This document shows, piece after piece, positions 33,783 through 45,710 of a DNA stretch of 64,000 nucleotides (position 1 is the first letter of the stretch; each line of letters begins with the position of its first letter). The position numbers and the translations under genes were made by a program. Under the pieces are notes generated by a model. That model was not told where the DNA came from. It saw only the letters and a list, made by a program, of their open reading frames with translations, and made no database searches. This stretch comes from Capra hircus (taxonomy: Eukaryota; Chordata; Mammalia; Artiodactyla; Bovidae), in NCBI RefSeq assembly GCF_001704415.2, contig NC_030817.1, positions 30,887,550-30,951,549 on the forward strand, read 5' to 3'.

Positions 33783-34278
33783 AGTATGGCAGACATTACT
33801 TTGCCGACAAATGTCTGTCTAGTCAAAGCTATGGTTTTTCCAGTAGAAATGTGTGGATGTGAAAGTTGGACCATAAAGAAAGCTGAATGCTGAAGAATTG
33901 GTGCTTTTGAACTGTGGTGTTGGGAGAAGACCCTTGAAAATCCCTTGGACAGCAAGGAGATCATACCAGTCAATCCTAAAGGAAATCAGTCCTGAATATT
34001 CATTGGAAGGACTGATGCTGAAGCTGAAGCTCCAATACTTTGGCCACTTGATGCAAAGACCTGACTCATTGGAAAAGACCCTGATGCTGGGAAAGATTGA
34101 AGCGGGGAGGAAAAGGGGATGACAGAGGATGAGAAGGTTGGATGACATTACTGACTCAATGGACATGATTTTGAGCAAGTTCTGGGAGTTGGTGATGGAC
34201 AAGGAAGCCTGGTGTGGTGCAGTCCATGGGATCACAGAGTCAGACATGGCTGAGCAATCGAACTGAGCTGCACTGAAC
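33783..34278 (+). mobile_element. BovB, 5'-truncated, 0.5 kb
   Basis: Sense 3' region from GCAGACATTACTTTGCCGAC through AGTTGGACCATAAAGAAAGC and AGCTCCAATACTTTGGCCAC to CGAACTGAGCTGCACTGAAC. No intact frame. Confidence 0.9.
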
Positions 34279-35139
34279 ATGGGCTGGTGGGTCCATCCAT
34301 TTTATTATGCCATCCTCCCTATAGTCTTTTCTCTCCTTATCCAACTAGAGCTCTTCCATCATATTCTTATTATATACCACAGGATGGATGAAAGGGATAT
34401 TGTTTTCCTTTTTAAGGAGACTTTCAGGAAATTTTGATACAATGCTAGCCCATGTATGTCACTGGCCAAAACAAGTGGTCATACTTAGCTGCAGGGGAAG
34501 CACTATGCCTATCTAATAATGAGTTCTTCTACTAAAGAAGAATGACAGAACAGATGCTGGGTGGTAACCAGCTGTCTCCTCCACAATGACCACTTCTTCT
34601 AAGCTATGTCACTAACTAATTTCTCATCTTTGTAGCTAAGACATAGTTTGGTTTTTGTTCTAGTACTACTTTGTACATTTTTAGTTCAATTAATTAGTAG
34701 AGTAAAACCTTGAAACAGAAAAACCCCCAAATAGTGCTTCTTTTGTAATAAAAAATTTTTTTTGGTAATTATAAAGGTTTTAATTGCATAATTTTATTTA
34801 TTTCAGTTCCCTGAATAGAGTGGTTAAATTTCCTTATCAAAAATTGCTAATCAATTTTTTTCAAAATATCATGACTTCATGAGTTAAGTTTTCATGAAAG
34901 GAAGGCATATTTTTAAATAAACTGTATTACTTCTTGATTCTGATATGAAAATAAAATTCAGAAGATCCCTAAGACCTTCCTGAACCCCCAAATTCATGAA
35001 GAATGTGTGAAATACAGTGGTAATTTGGCTTAATTATAGTTTTACTCCTACACATAAGCGTCAATAAAATGATAATTAAGCATTAGTAACATTGTCCAAA
35101 TTTACATTTCAAATTTCTAATAATTTTTTAAGGAATAAT
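34279..35139. other. Intergenic, nothing recognised
   Basis: AT-rich; no gene or repeat that I can name. Confidence 0.3.
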
Positions 35140-35850
35140 TTTAAAAATACAGTAAAGTTGCAGAAATAATGTACTTATTTTCATTCAGCTTCCCCTAATG
35201 TTAACATTTTACATAACATTTTATACAACAGAATTGAAACTGAGCAGTCAATAATGATACTGTTAACTAACCTACAGACTTTATCAGATTTCACCAGTTT
35301 TCCCATTAACGTCGTTTTTCTCGTTCAACACCCAGTCCAGAACCCACATATTACCCTTAGTTGTGTCTCCTTAGTTTCCTTCAATCTGTGACAGTTCTCC
35401 AGTTTTTGTCATTCCACACCCTTGACCTTTTTGAAGAGTTATTGATATAGACTGTTTCTTAGTTTGGGTTCTTCTGATATTTTCTCATGATCAGGTTATG
35501 TATTTTTAGCAAGAATATCACAGAACTGATGTACCCTTATTAGTGTACCATATCAGGATATTGACATATCTTATTATTGGTGATGTTAACTCTGACCACT
35601 TAAAGTGGCGTTTACGAGGTTTTTCTACAATAAAGGTTCTATTTTTCTATTTGTAATGAAAAAGTATCGTGGGGAAATTCTTAGAGACCATTCAAATATA
35701 CAAATTTTTTCTGCTATCTACTAATTTTAGTATCCATAGATGATTTTTACCTAGAATAATTATTACTGTGGTATTTGGATAGTCTTCAGTATTCTTCACA
35801 CATTTCAATATGTTTTTTCCCCCATATCACCAAGCATTTCTGTCTGGAGA
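35140..35850. repeat. Old L1M-like interspersed repeat
   Basis: Familiar mammalian repeat text: CAGCTTCCCCTAATGTTAAC, GATTTCACCAGTTTTCCCAT, TGTGTCTCCTTAGTTTCCTT, CAATCTGTGACAGTTCTCCA, TTATTGGTGATGTTAACTCT. I remember this as part of an old L1 (L1M) but am unsure of subfamily and orientation. Confidence 0.5.
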
Positions 35851-36600
35851 CACTGACTAGATGTCCTACAAATTGAAATCAATTCTGACACTCTCTCTCT
35901 GGAGATAGTACCAGGTGCCACAGGGTAAGGGCTCAGTCTCACAAGACTGGCCCCACTTTAAACACCAATTGTTATTTCAGGTTGTTACCTGTGCTTCTGA
36001 CCCACTGCCTATAAACTGGAGGTTCCTACAACCCTCTTGTCGGGCCTGATCAATTTCCAAGAGTGGCTCACAAAACTCAGAAACATTTATGTTTGCCTGT
36101 TTATTATGAGAGACATTATAAAGGATACAGATGAAGAGGTACATGGAGTGGGGTCCAGAAGGGTCCCAAACACAGGAGATTCTGTCCCATGGATCTGGGT
36201 GGCATCACCCTCCCACCACATGGAAGAGTTTACTAACCTGGAAGCTCATCAAACCCTCATTGTTAAAGCATTCTTGTAGATGTTTAATCTCCAACCCTCA
36301 CTTCTCTTTCTCTCCCAGAAGTTGGAGATGGGGTTGAAAGTTCCAACTCTAACTAATTACTTGGTCTTTCTGGTGACCAGTTCCTAGGTCATCACCTTAA
36401 GTCATCTCATTAGCATAAACTATCTAGGACTCAGCCCCAAGTAATCTTTTAGTATAAACTCTGGTGTGCTCTAAAGGGGCTCTTTATAAATGACAAAAGA
36501 CACTCCTATCACTCAGGAAGTTCCAAAGGTTTTAGGAGCTTTATGACAGGAACCAGAGAGAAAGACTAAATATATTTCTTATTATGTCACACAGTCTTTT
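35851..36600 (-). repeat. Old LTR-like repeat (ERVL/MaLR-type, unnamed)
   Basis: Medium-reiterated LTR-like text: AGAGTGGCTCACAAAACTCA, GGTCCAGAAGGGTCCCAAAC, GATCTGGGTGGCATCACCCT, AACCTGGAAGCTCATCAAAC, AAGTCATCTCATTAGCATAA, TATCACTCAGGAAGTTCCAA, TTCTTATTATGTCACA. No coding part is seen. Strand is a guess. Confidence 0.45.
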
Positions 36601-36959
36601 GAATGCAGGGGAAAATTATATACTCTGATTAGAAACAAACATCTGTAAATATGAACCTGATTGGAAATTCTTTTCATCAGTAGGTTGAAAAACTGATTGA
36701 GATGCTTGTTTCTCAAGATACAGGAAAAATTGTGTGCAAATGTTAAATTGTGGCATTTTCTACTTCAGCTGAGAAAAAACAGATATATGATTTAGTTATC
36801 TCTATCTGGGGAGTCAGTATGATTCTTGATGGGAGCCAGGGACTTCTGTGTTAACTCTTAGTTCTAATCTCACTTTTCTTTTTGTGCAGAATAAAACTTC
36901 TTGGTCCATAGCAATGTAAGAAACAAGGAATTAGAATTCCTTGAATTTCCATATCTTTT
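36601..36959. other. Intergenic, nothing recognised
   Basis: No gene or repeat recognised. Confidence 0.3.
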
Positions 36960-37351
36960 TTTCCATCCATCTGTTGATGGGTACTTAGGTTGTGAAAGCA
37001 TATTAGCTATTATATGCTAATTAGCTATTTATAATAATAATAATTAGCTATTTATAATAGCTAATTAGAACATATTAGGTATTATAAATAATGCTGCCTT
37101 GAACATTGGGGTGAATATATCCTTTCAAATTAATATTTTTGTTTTCTTCAGATATATACCCAGTAGTGAAGCTTCTATTTTTAATTCTTTGAGGAAACTC
37201 CATACCATTTTCCATAGTGAGTACAATTTACAGTCCCAACAACTGTGTACTAGGGTTTCATTTTCTCCATGTCCTCATCTCATTTTTTATTTGTAGACTT
37301 CCTGATAATAGCCATTTTGACAGGTATGAGGTGATATCTTACTGTGATTTT

Positions 37352-37390
37352 GATCACAAAGAGTCAGACATGACTGAGTGAACTGAACTG
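37352..37390 (+). mobile_element. Micro-insertion of a BovB/Bov SINE 3' tail
   Basis: CAAAGAGTCAGACATGACTG followed by AGTGAACTGAACTGA is the last ~38 bases of BovB. It stands where L1 should read from GTGATTTTGAT into TTGCATTTCCCTGATGATTA, so some L1 bases were lost. Confidence 0.75.
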
Positions 37391-37851
37391 ATGATTAGTG
37401 ATATTGAACATTTTTTCATATGTCTTTTGGCCATCCATATATCTTCTTTGGAAAAATGTCTACCTAGGTCTTTGGCCATATTTTAATTATGTTAGTTTTT
37501 TTTTTAATATTGGAGCTGTTCATATATTTTGTATATTAACCCCTTATTGGTCATATCATTTGCAAATTCTTTCTCTAATTTCACAAATTTTTAATTTTGT
37601 TGTTTCCTGTGCTGTGCAAATCTTTAATTAGGTCCCATTTGTTTATTTTTACCTTTATTTCTTTTGCATTAGGAAACAGTCAAAAAATATTGCTACAATA
37701 TACATCAGAGTGTTCCACCTTTATTCTCTTCTAGGAGTTTTATGTTTTCACGTCTTACATTTATGTCTCTAATCAATTTTGAGGTTTTTTTTTAATGTGA
37801 GGAAATGCCCTAATTTCATTGTTTTACATGTAGCTGTCCAATTGTACCTGG

Positions 37852-38060
37852 GCTTCCATCATAGCTTAGTTGGTAAAGAATCTGCCTGCAGTACAGGAGA
37901 CCTGGGTTTGATCCCTGGGTTGGGAAGATCCCCTGGAGAAGGAAACGGGAACCCACCCAAGTATTCTTGCCTGGAGAATCCCATGATAGAGGAGCCTGGT
38001 CAGCTATAGTCCATGGGGTTGCAAGAGTCAGACATGACTTAGCAACTAAAGAGAGTCCAG
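37852..38060 (+). mobile_element. Bov-tA SINE
   Basis: Sense copy with head GGGCTTCCATCATAGCTTAG and CCTGGGTTTGATCCCTGGGT. The L1 words GTCCAATTGT and GTCCAGTTGT flank it as a target-site duplication with one difference. Confidence 0.88.
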
Positions 38061-38525
38061 TTGTCCCAGCACCGTTTACTGAAATGACTGTCTTTTCTCC
38101 ATTGTATATTCTTACCTCTTTTGTTGTAGATTAGTTGACCATTGTGTGTGGGTTTATTTCTGGGCTTCTTGTTCTGTTCCACTGATTTATGTGTCTGTCT
38201 TTATGTCAGTACCATACTGTTTTGATTACTATAGCTTTATAGCATAGTGTGATCATCTGAAAATTTGATAAGAGATTGTATGTAACTGGTTGGTTTCCAA
38301 AATGATGATGTGTCCATCTTTTATAAATATAAAAGAATAATAAAACTATGATGTTATGAAATAGAAGTGATCCAATGTAGTCAGTTTTTTTATTTATATC
38401 ATTTTTTTCTTAGTGTATATCCTCTATTCTCTGCTATAACATTACTCATGTGTTTAATTCTTTAATACATGGGCCATTTAGCTATAGTAAGCTCAATCAC
38501 ATACCCAAACATATAAACGGATTTT

Positions 38526-39938
38526 TTGGGTTGGCCAGAAAATTAGCTTTTTTATGTAAGATGGCTCTAGTACTGCTTAGCTGTATAATTTCATTCAAAA
38601 TAATTTTGTTACATTGTACTGCGATAACTGTCATATCATTGTGCATTTAAAAAGGATCTTATCAAAAATTGGTGAATTTTTGTGTAACTATTTTATTATT
38701 GAAGATAGAAGAAAAAAACTAAATTTTTTGGCCTATTATGCTTCATTATTTCACAAAAGGTAAACACACAATTGAAACCCTAAAAAAGATTTGTGCAGTG
38801 TATGGAGAAAGTACTGTGACTGATCAAATGTGTCAAAAACAAACTTTCATGCCAGAGATTTCTCAGTGGATGATGCTTCATGGTCAGGTAGAACAGCTGA
38901 AGTTGATAGTTATCAAGTCAAGATATTAATTGAGAACAGTCAATGTTATACAACTCAGGAGATAGCCAACACACTCAAAAGAGCCAAAGCAAGCACTGAA
39001 AATCATTTGTGCCAGGTTGGTTATGGGTTTGGGTTTGATGTTTGATGTTTGGGTTCCACATCAGTTCAGTTCAGTTCAATCGCTCAGTCGTGTCCGACTC
39101 TTTGCGACCCCATGAATCACAGCACGCCAGGCCTCCCTGTCCATCACCAACTCCAGGAGTTCACTCAGACTCGCATCCATCGAGTCAGTGACCACATAAG
39201 TTAAATAAAGTAAAACCTCTTGACCACATTTCCACAGTGCAATTCTCTACTTAAATGTAATGAAAACATTCTATTTTTAAAACCTATGTGACAGGTGATT
39301 AAAAGTGGATACTGTACAATAATGTGAAACAAAAAAATTGTGGGGCATGCAAAATGAACCACTAACAACCACACCAAAGGCTGGTCTTCATCCACAGAAG
39401 TTGATATTGTGTATATGGTAGGATTGAAAGGGAGTCCTGATCATGAGCTCCTTCCAGAAAACCAAACGATTAATTCTAAAAAGTACTGCTCCCAATTAGA
39501 CTAACTGAAAGCAGCACTGAGTGAAAAGCATCCAGAATTAGTCAACAGAAAATGAATAATCTTCCATCAGGATAACTCAAGACCACATGTTTCTTTGATG
39601 ACCAGGCAAAAACTGTTACAACTTGCCGGAGAAGTTCTGATTTCTCTGCTGTGTTCACCAGATATTGCACCTTCAGATTTCTGTTTATTTTGGTCTTTAC
39701 AGAATATCCTTAATGGAAAAAATTTCAATTCCCTGGAAGACTATAAAAGACACCTGGAACAGCTCTTTGCTCAAAAATATAAAGTTTTGGAAAGATGGAA
39801 TTATGAAGTTGCCTGAAATATGGCAGAAGGTAGTCAAATAAAATGGTGAATATGTTGTTCAATAGGTTCTTGGTGAAAATGAAAAATATGTCTTTTATTT
39901 TTACCTAAAAACTTAAGGAAGTTTTTGGCCAACCCAAT
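38526..39938 (+). mobile_element. mariner-type DNA transposon, inactive
   Basis: Terminal inverted repeats TTGGGTTGGCCAGAAA and TTTTTGGCCAACCCAA bound about 1.28 kb once the nested BovB is removed, the usual size of mariner. The transposase is broken into frames: 38738-38929 (ETLKKICAVYGESTVTDQMC), 38830-39045 (DDASWSGRTAEVDSYQVKIL, YTTQEIANTLK) and 39595-39816 (SPDIAPSDFCLFWSLQNILN, the region with the last catalytic Asp of the D,D34D triad). Several frameshifts and stops make it a fossil. In RepBase terms probably a bovine mariner, named from memory. Confidence 0.88.
39062..39191 (-). mobile_element. BovB 3'-end fragment nested in mariner
   Basis: 130-base antisense BovB end (TCAGTTCAGTTCAATCGCTC ... 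CATCCATCGAGTCAGTG) with a 6-bp target-site duplication CCACAT at 39056-39061 and 39192-39197. It separates the DNA-binding and catalytic parts of the mariner transposase. Confidence 0.88.
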
Positions 39939-40227
39939 ATATCAGAGGAATTACATCAATGTTTTAAAACTTTTAAGTTTTTAATATTTTTACATAATTT
40001 ATACCTTCATATAAACTAGTGAGTAGATTGATTTTGTTATTTTTTAAAAAGTCATTTTTGTTCTTTCCCCCACAAATATCATGAAAAGACTCATAAACAT
40101 AATGAATGAAATTATAAAATTCAGTGGGAACTAAAACAGTATGTAACTATCAATAACTGATCTCAAGACAAAATAACTTAAACATTTATGATGTAGTAAG
40201 GGAATTCAAGCTTCTTTATAACCAACT

Positions 40228-40447
40228 GGGCTTCACTGGTGGCTCAGATGGTAAAGAATCTGCCTGCAGTGCGGAGACCTGGGTTTGATCCCTGGGTCGG
40301 GAAGATCCCGAGAAGGGAATGGCAACCCACTCCAGGATTGCTGCCTGGAGAATTCCATGGATAGAGGTTCCTGGGGGGCTATAGTCCATGTGTTCCCAAA
40401 AAGTTGTACACAACTAAGCCACACCCACACCCACCCACACACACACA
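40228..40447 (+). mobile_element. Bov-tA SINE with (CA)n tail
   Basis: Sense copy: GGGCTTCACTGGTGGCTCAG, CCTGGGTTTGATCCCTGGGT, ATTCCATGGATAGAGGTTCC, ending in CACACCCACACCCACCCACA. Confidence 0.87.
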
Positions 40448-40929
40448 TACATAAATAACATTACTTTGGATACCAATAATATGTTTTGTTTTCATTTGAT
40501 TTTTCCCATCTAGGCTCACAATAGCATTCTTTATTGATTTTTTAATATAATAGAAAATAACTGATCAAAAATATATAGGATTGAATAGTAGAAACAAATC
40601 CCTCACTTTTTAAAGGTGTTTTTGAGTTTTGAAACTTCTAACCACAACCTAATTTTTTATTATGTTTCCTGCATGAAAATACTACTACTCTTTAAAAAGT
40701 AAACTTGACATTTATTATCTTTAATAGCTTATGATGGTGTCTCTCCTAAGTATTGAAGTGACTGAAATATTCATGTGATATGTACATATTTCCACTCTTC
40801 TTACAATGTATTAGAAAAAAGTCTGGAAATAATAGCACTGTATTAAAACAGTTCCATGATACTAGGAAGTCTTCACTCCTTCTGAAGTCTGTTGCAGCTG
40901 TTGTCTAAATTCTTGATAATGTCCATATT
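40448..40929. other. Intergenic, nothing recognised
   Basis: No gene or repeat recognised. Confidence 0.3.
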
Positions 40930-42776
40930 CAGTTCAGTTCAGTTCAATCGCTCAGTCGTGTCCACTCTTTGCGACCCCAAGAATCGCAGCACGCCAGCCT
41001 CCCTGTCCATCACCACTCCCGGAGTTCATTCAGACTCAAGTCTATCGAGTCAGTGATGCCATCTAGCCATCTCATCCTCCGTCGTTCCCTTCTCCTCCTG
41101 CCCCCAATCTCTCCCAGTATCAGAGTCTTTTCCAATGAGTCAACTCTTCACATGAGGTGGCCAAAGTACTGGAGTTTCAGCTTTAGCTTCATTCCTTCCA
41201 AAGAACAGCCAGGACTGATCTCCTTCAGAATGGACTGGTTGGATCTCCTTGCAGTCCAAGGGACTCTCAAGAGTCTTCTCCAACACCACAGTTCAAAAGC
41301 ATCAGTTCTTTGGTGCTCAGCCTTCTTCACAGTCCAACTCTCACATCCATACATGACCGCAGGAAAAACCATAGCCTTGACTAGACGGACCTTAGTCGGC
41401 AAAGTAATGTCTCTGCTTTTGAATATGCTATCTAGGTTGGTCATAACTTTTCTCCAAGGACTAAGTGTCTTTTAATTTCATGGCTGCAGTCACCATCTGC
41501 AGTGATTTTGGAGCCCCCAAAAATAAAGTCTAACACTGTTTCCACTGTTTCCCCATCTATTTGCCATGAAGTGATGGGACCGGATGCCATGATCTTCATT
41601 TTCTGAATGTTGAGCTTTAAGCCAACTTTTTCACTCTCCTCTTTTACTTTCATCAAGAGGCTTTTTAGTTCCTCTTCACTTTCTGCCATAAGGGTGGTGT
41701 CATCTGCATATCTGAGGTTATTGATATTTCTCCCAACAATCTTGATTCCAGCTTGCATTTCTTCCAGTCCAGCGTTTCTCATGATGTACTCTGCATATAA
41801 GTTAAATAAGCAGGGTGACAGTATACAGCCTTGACGTACTCCTTCTCCTATTTGGAACCAGTCTGTTGTTCCATGTCCAGTTCTAACTATTGCTTCCTGG
41901 CCTGCATACAGATTTCTCAAGAGGCAGGTCAGGTGGTCTGGTATTCCCATCTCTTTCAGAATTTTCCACACTTTATTGTGATCCACACAGTCAAAGGCTT
42001 TGGCATAGTCAATAAAGCAGAAACAGATGTTTTTCTGGAACTCTCTTGCTTTTTCCATGATCCAGCGGATGTTGGCAATTTGATCTCTGGTTCCTCTGCT
42101 TTTTCTAAAACCAGCTTGAACATCAGGAAGTTCACGGTTCACGTATTGCTGAAGCCTGACTTGGAGAATTTTGAGCGTTACTTTACTAGCATGTGAGATG
42201 AGTGCAATTGTGTGGCAGTTTGAACATTCTTTGACATTGCCTTTCTTTGGGATTGGAATGAAAACTGACCTTTTCCAGTCCTGTGGCCACTGCTGAGTTT
42301 TCCAAATTTCCTGGCATATTGAGGGCAGCACTTTCACAGCATCATCTTTCAGGATTTGAAATAGCTCTACTGGAATTCCATCACCTCCACTAGCTTTGTT
42401 CGTAGTGATGCTTTCTAAGGCCCACTGACTTCACATTCCAGGATGTCTGGCTCTAGATGAGTGATAACACCATCGTGATTATCCGGGTCATGAAGATCCT
42501 TTTGGTACAGTTCTTCTGTGTATTCTTGCCATCTCTTCTTGATATCTTCTGCTTCTGTTAGGTCCATACCATCTCTGTCCTTTATCGAGCCCATCTTTGC
42601 ATGAAATATTCCCTTGTTATCTCTAATTTTCTTGAAGAGATCTCTAGTCTTTCCCATTCTGTTCTTTTCCTCTATTTCTTTGCATTGATTGCTGAAGAAG
42701 GCTTTCTTATCTCTTCTTGCTATTCTTTGAAACTCTGCATTTAGATGCTTATATCTTTCCTTTTCTCCTTGGCTCC
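40930..42776 (-). mobile_element. BovB, 5'-truncated, 1.85 kb (left arm of an inverted pair)
   Basis: Antisense copy beginning at its 3' end (TTCAGTTCAGTTCAATCGCT). Minus frame 41441-42337 (298 residues) carries RT blocks KKGNVKECSNCHTIALISHA, AGFRKSRGTRDQIANIRWIM, GCILSPCLFNLYAEYI and an intact YADD (41699-41710). The thumb continues in frame 41148-41444, so a frameshift lies at about 41445. The 5' portion (minus 42415-42657) reads MGKTRDLFKKIRDNKGIFHA. It joins directly to an oppositely oriented BovB at about 42776. Confidence 0.93.
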
Positions 42777-44190
42777 TGAAAGATGATGCTGTGAAAGTGC
42801 TGCCCTCAATATGCCAGCAAATTTGGAAAACTCAGCAGTGGACACAGGAGTGGAAAAAGTCAGTTATCATTCCAATCCCAAAGAAAGGCAATGCCAAAGA
42901 ATGCTCAAACTACTGCACAATTGCACTCATCTCACATGCTAGTAAAGTAATGCTCAAAATTCTCCAAGCCAGGCTTCAGCAATACGTGAACCGTGAACTT
43001 CCTGATGTTCAAGCTGGTTTTAGAAAAAGCAGAGGAACCAGAGATCAAATTTCCAGCATCCGCTGGATCATGGAAAAAGCAAGAGAGTTCCAGAAAAACA
43101 TCTGTTTCTGCTTTATTGACTATGCCAAAGCCTTTGACTGTGTGGATCACAATAAAGTGTGGAAAATTCTGAAAGAGATGGGAATACCAGACCACCTGAC
43201 CTGCCTCTTGAGAAATCTGTATGCAGGCCAGGAAGCAATAGTTAGAACTGGACATGGAACAACAGACTGGTTCCAAATAGAAAAAGGAGCACGTCAAGGC
43301 TGTATATTGTCACTCTGCTTATTTAATTTATATGCAGAGTACATCATGAGAAATGGTGGGCTGGATGAAGCGCAAGCTAGAATCAAGATTGCTGGGAGAA
43401 ATATCAATAACCTTAGATATGCAGGTGACACCACCTTTATGGCAGAAAGTGAAGAAGAACTAAAGAGCGTCTTGATGAAAGTGAAAGGAGAGTGAAAAAG
43501 TTGGCTTAAAGCTCAACATTCAGAAAATGAAGATCATGGCATCTGGTCCCATCACTTCATGGGAAGTACATGGGGAAACAGTGGAAACAGTGTCAGACTT
43601 TATTTTTTGGGGCTCCAAAATCACTGCAGATGGTGACTGCAGCCCTGAAATTAAAAGACACTTACTCCTTGGAAGGAAAGTTATGACCAAGCTAGACATC
43701 ATGTTAAAAGCAGAGACATTACTTGGTCAACAAAGGTCCGTCTAATCAAGCTATGGTTTTTCCAGTGGTCATGTATGGGTGTGAGAATTGAACTATAAAG
43801 AAAGCTGAGTGCCAAAGAATTGAAGCTTTTGAACTGTGGTGTTGGAGAAGACTCTTGAGAGTCCCTTGGACTGCAAGGAGATCCAACCAGTCCAGCCTAA
43901 AGGAAATGAGTCCTAGGTGTTCATAAGGACTGATATTGAAGCTGAAACTCCAATACTTTGACCACCTGATGGGAAGAGCTGACTCATTTGAAAAGACCCT
44001 GATATTGGGAAAGATTGAAGGCAGGAGGAGAAGGGGACGACAGAGGATGAGATGGTTAGATGGCATCACTGACTCAATGGACATGGGTTTGGGTAAACTC
44101 TGGGAGTTGGTGATGGACAGGGAGGCCTGGCATGCTGTGGTTCATTGGGTTGCAGAGTCAGACACGACTGAGTGACTGAACTGAACTATA
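42777..44190 (+). mobile_element. BovB, 5'-truncated, 1.4 kb (right arm of an inverted pair)
   Basis: Sense copy beginning TGAAAGATGATGCTGTGAAA. Frame 42791-43495 (234 residues): PIPKKGNAKECSNYCTIALI, AGFRKSRGTRDQISSIRWIM, GARQGCILSLCLFNLYAEYI. The catalytic box is YAGD (GGT at 43424-43426). The frame ends in GE-stop after a lost base in GTGAAAG(A)GGAG. The 3' end is GACTGAACTGAACTA at about 44176-44190. Confidence 0.92.
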
Positions 44191-44486
44191 CAATTCTCTT
44201 GGCTATATTTCTCTAAAATTGTAAATCATGTATAACTATCACCTCAGACACTATAAATCATTGAAAATAAAAATTTTCATTTACTCTGATCACTAAAACA
44301 GGAAAGTATGTCAATACATTTAATAATAGTTTTCTCAAAATATAGAAAACAAATCTGATTGTCCTCCAGCTAACTAAAAAAATATATTCCCAAGTATCGT
44401 ATCCTATGAGTTCTATATTATCTAGATTAGCTTTCTTTTTCAAGTTTTTGTAATTGTACACTTGCACCTTTGCCACTAACTTTAAG
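44191..44486. other. Intergenic, nothing recognised
   Basis: Short AT-rich stretch between two BovB copies. Confidence 0.35.
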
Positions 44487-45076
44487 TTCAGTTCAGTTCA
44501 GTCGCTCAGTCGTGTCCGACTCTTCACGACCCCATGAATCGCAGCCCGCCAGGCCTCCCTGTCCATCACCATCTCCCGGAGTTCACTCAGACTCACGTCT
44601 ATCGAGTCCGTGATGCCATCCAGCCATCTCATCCTCTGTCGTCCCCTTCTCCTCCTGCCCCTCCCAGCATCAGAGTCTTTTCCAATGAGTCAACTCTTCA
44701 CATGAGGTGTCCAAAGTACTGGAGTTTCAGCTTTAGCTTCATTCCTTCCAAAGAAATCCCAGGGTTGATCTCCTTCAGAATGGACTGGTTGGATCTCCTT
44801 GCAGTCCAAGGGACTCTGAGGAGTCTTCTCCAACACCACAGTTCAAACACATCAATTCTTCAGTGCTCAGCTTTTTTCACAGTCCATTTCTCACATCCAT
44901 ACATGACCACAGGAAAAACCATAGCCCTGACTAGATGGACCTAGTCGGCAAAGTAATGTCTCTGCTTTTGAATATACTATCTAGGTTGGTCGTAACTTTT
45001 CTTCCAAGGAGTAAGCGTCTTTTAATTTCATGGCTGCAGTCACCATCTGCAGTGATTTTGGAGCCCCCCAAAATAG
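44487..45076 (-). mobile_element. BovB, 5'-truncated, 0.6 kb
   Basis: Antisense 3' region from TTCAGTTCAGTTCAGTCGCT to GTGATTTTGGAGCCCCCCAA, breaking where it meets GGCTTTTTGTTTTTGGAGG. No coding frame in the sense direction of BovB. Confidence 0.92.
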
Positions 45077-45204
45077 GCTTTTTGTTTTTGGAGGATAGGA
45101 AGTTTGACATAGATAGTGTCCTGAATGCTACAGACCACAGTATTAAATTGCTACAATTATATGAGACCTATATGTTGTAGTTTTACTTGTATGTATCTAT
45201 GTAT

Positions 45205-45710
45205 GTTTATCTGGTGTTGGGGCCATCCCAAAATATGCTTCAGTGGCATATATACTATTTTGAATTAAAGTTACTTAAAAAAAATGAGCCATGCAAGAGG
45301 GACACATTTACCTCTCCTCTGTTTCTCTGAAGGTAGGAAATAAATTTCCCATGTTAAATGTGCCCTCCCTGTACCAGAAGGTAGAAAGACAGGGAGTTCA
45401 GGGCCTAGAGCTTTTATAAAGAAGCCTTGTTACTTCTTTACTAACTTACTACCCAAGTCTAAACTTTGCTTAAATTCCTTACTAATTAAGAACCTAAGCC
45501 TGAGTTTGTCCTGTCAAATCCTCAAATTTTCTTCATGTAAAAGACATAGAAAAACTACCTGCTTTTGGTTACTCTGAGCATCATTTTATGATCTGTGTGC
45601 ATGAAATTAAGTTGCTTTTTCTACTGTTATCTGTCGTGTGTAAATTTTATTATTAGTCCAGCCATAAGAACTCAGGAGGCGTAGTAGGGGAAATTTTGCC
45701 CTTGTCCCCA
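45205..45710 (+). repeat. Ruminant-type solo LTR
   Basis: About 0.5 kb: GGGGCCATCCCAAAATATGC, TTTTGAATTAAAGTTACTTA, CCATGCAAGAGGGACAC, CTTACTAATTAAGAACCTAA, CTACTGTTATCTGTCGTGTG, TTATTAGTCCAGCCATAAGA. A partial copy lies at 19893-20121. It looks like an endogenous-retrovirus LTR; no internal genes are attached. The family name is not known to me. Confidence 0.6.

Larger units (their letters stand above)
36960..38262 (-). mobile_element. Old L1 (ORF2 3' region, antisense) with two nested insertions
   Basis: Antisense L1: CCATCTGTTGATGGGTACTT, TTTTTAATTCTTTGAGGAAA, TTTGGCCATCCATATATCTT, TATTAACCCCTTATTGGTCA, GTCCAGTTGTCCCAGCACCG, ATGTCAGTACCATACTGTTT. It is interrupted by a 39-base BovB/SINE tail at about 37352-37390 and a Bov-tA at 37852-38060. 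A local duplication distorts 36999-37090. Confidence 0.8.

Noticed and set aside
40930..44190. Twin-priming inversion of a single BovB
   Set aside because: Both arms carry their own 3' end and share most of the RT region, so one element split by inversion cannot explain it.
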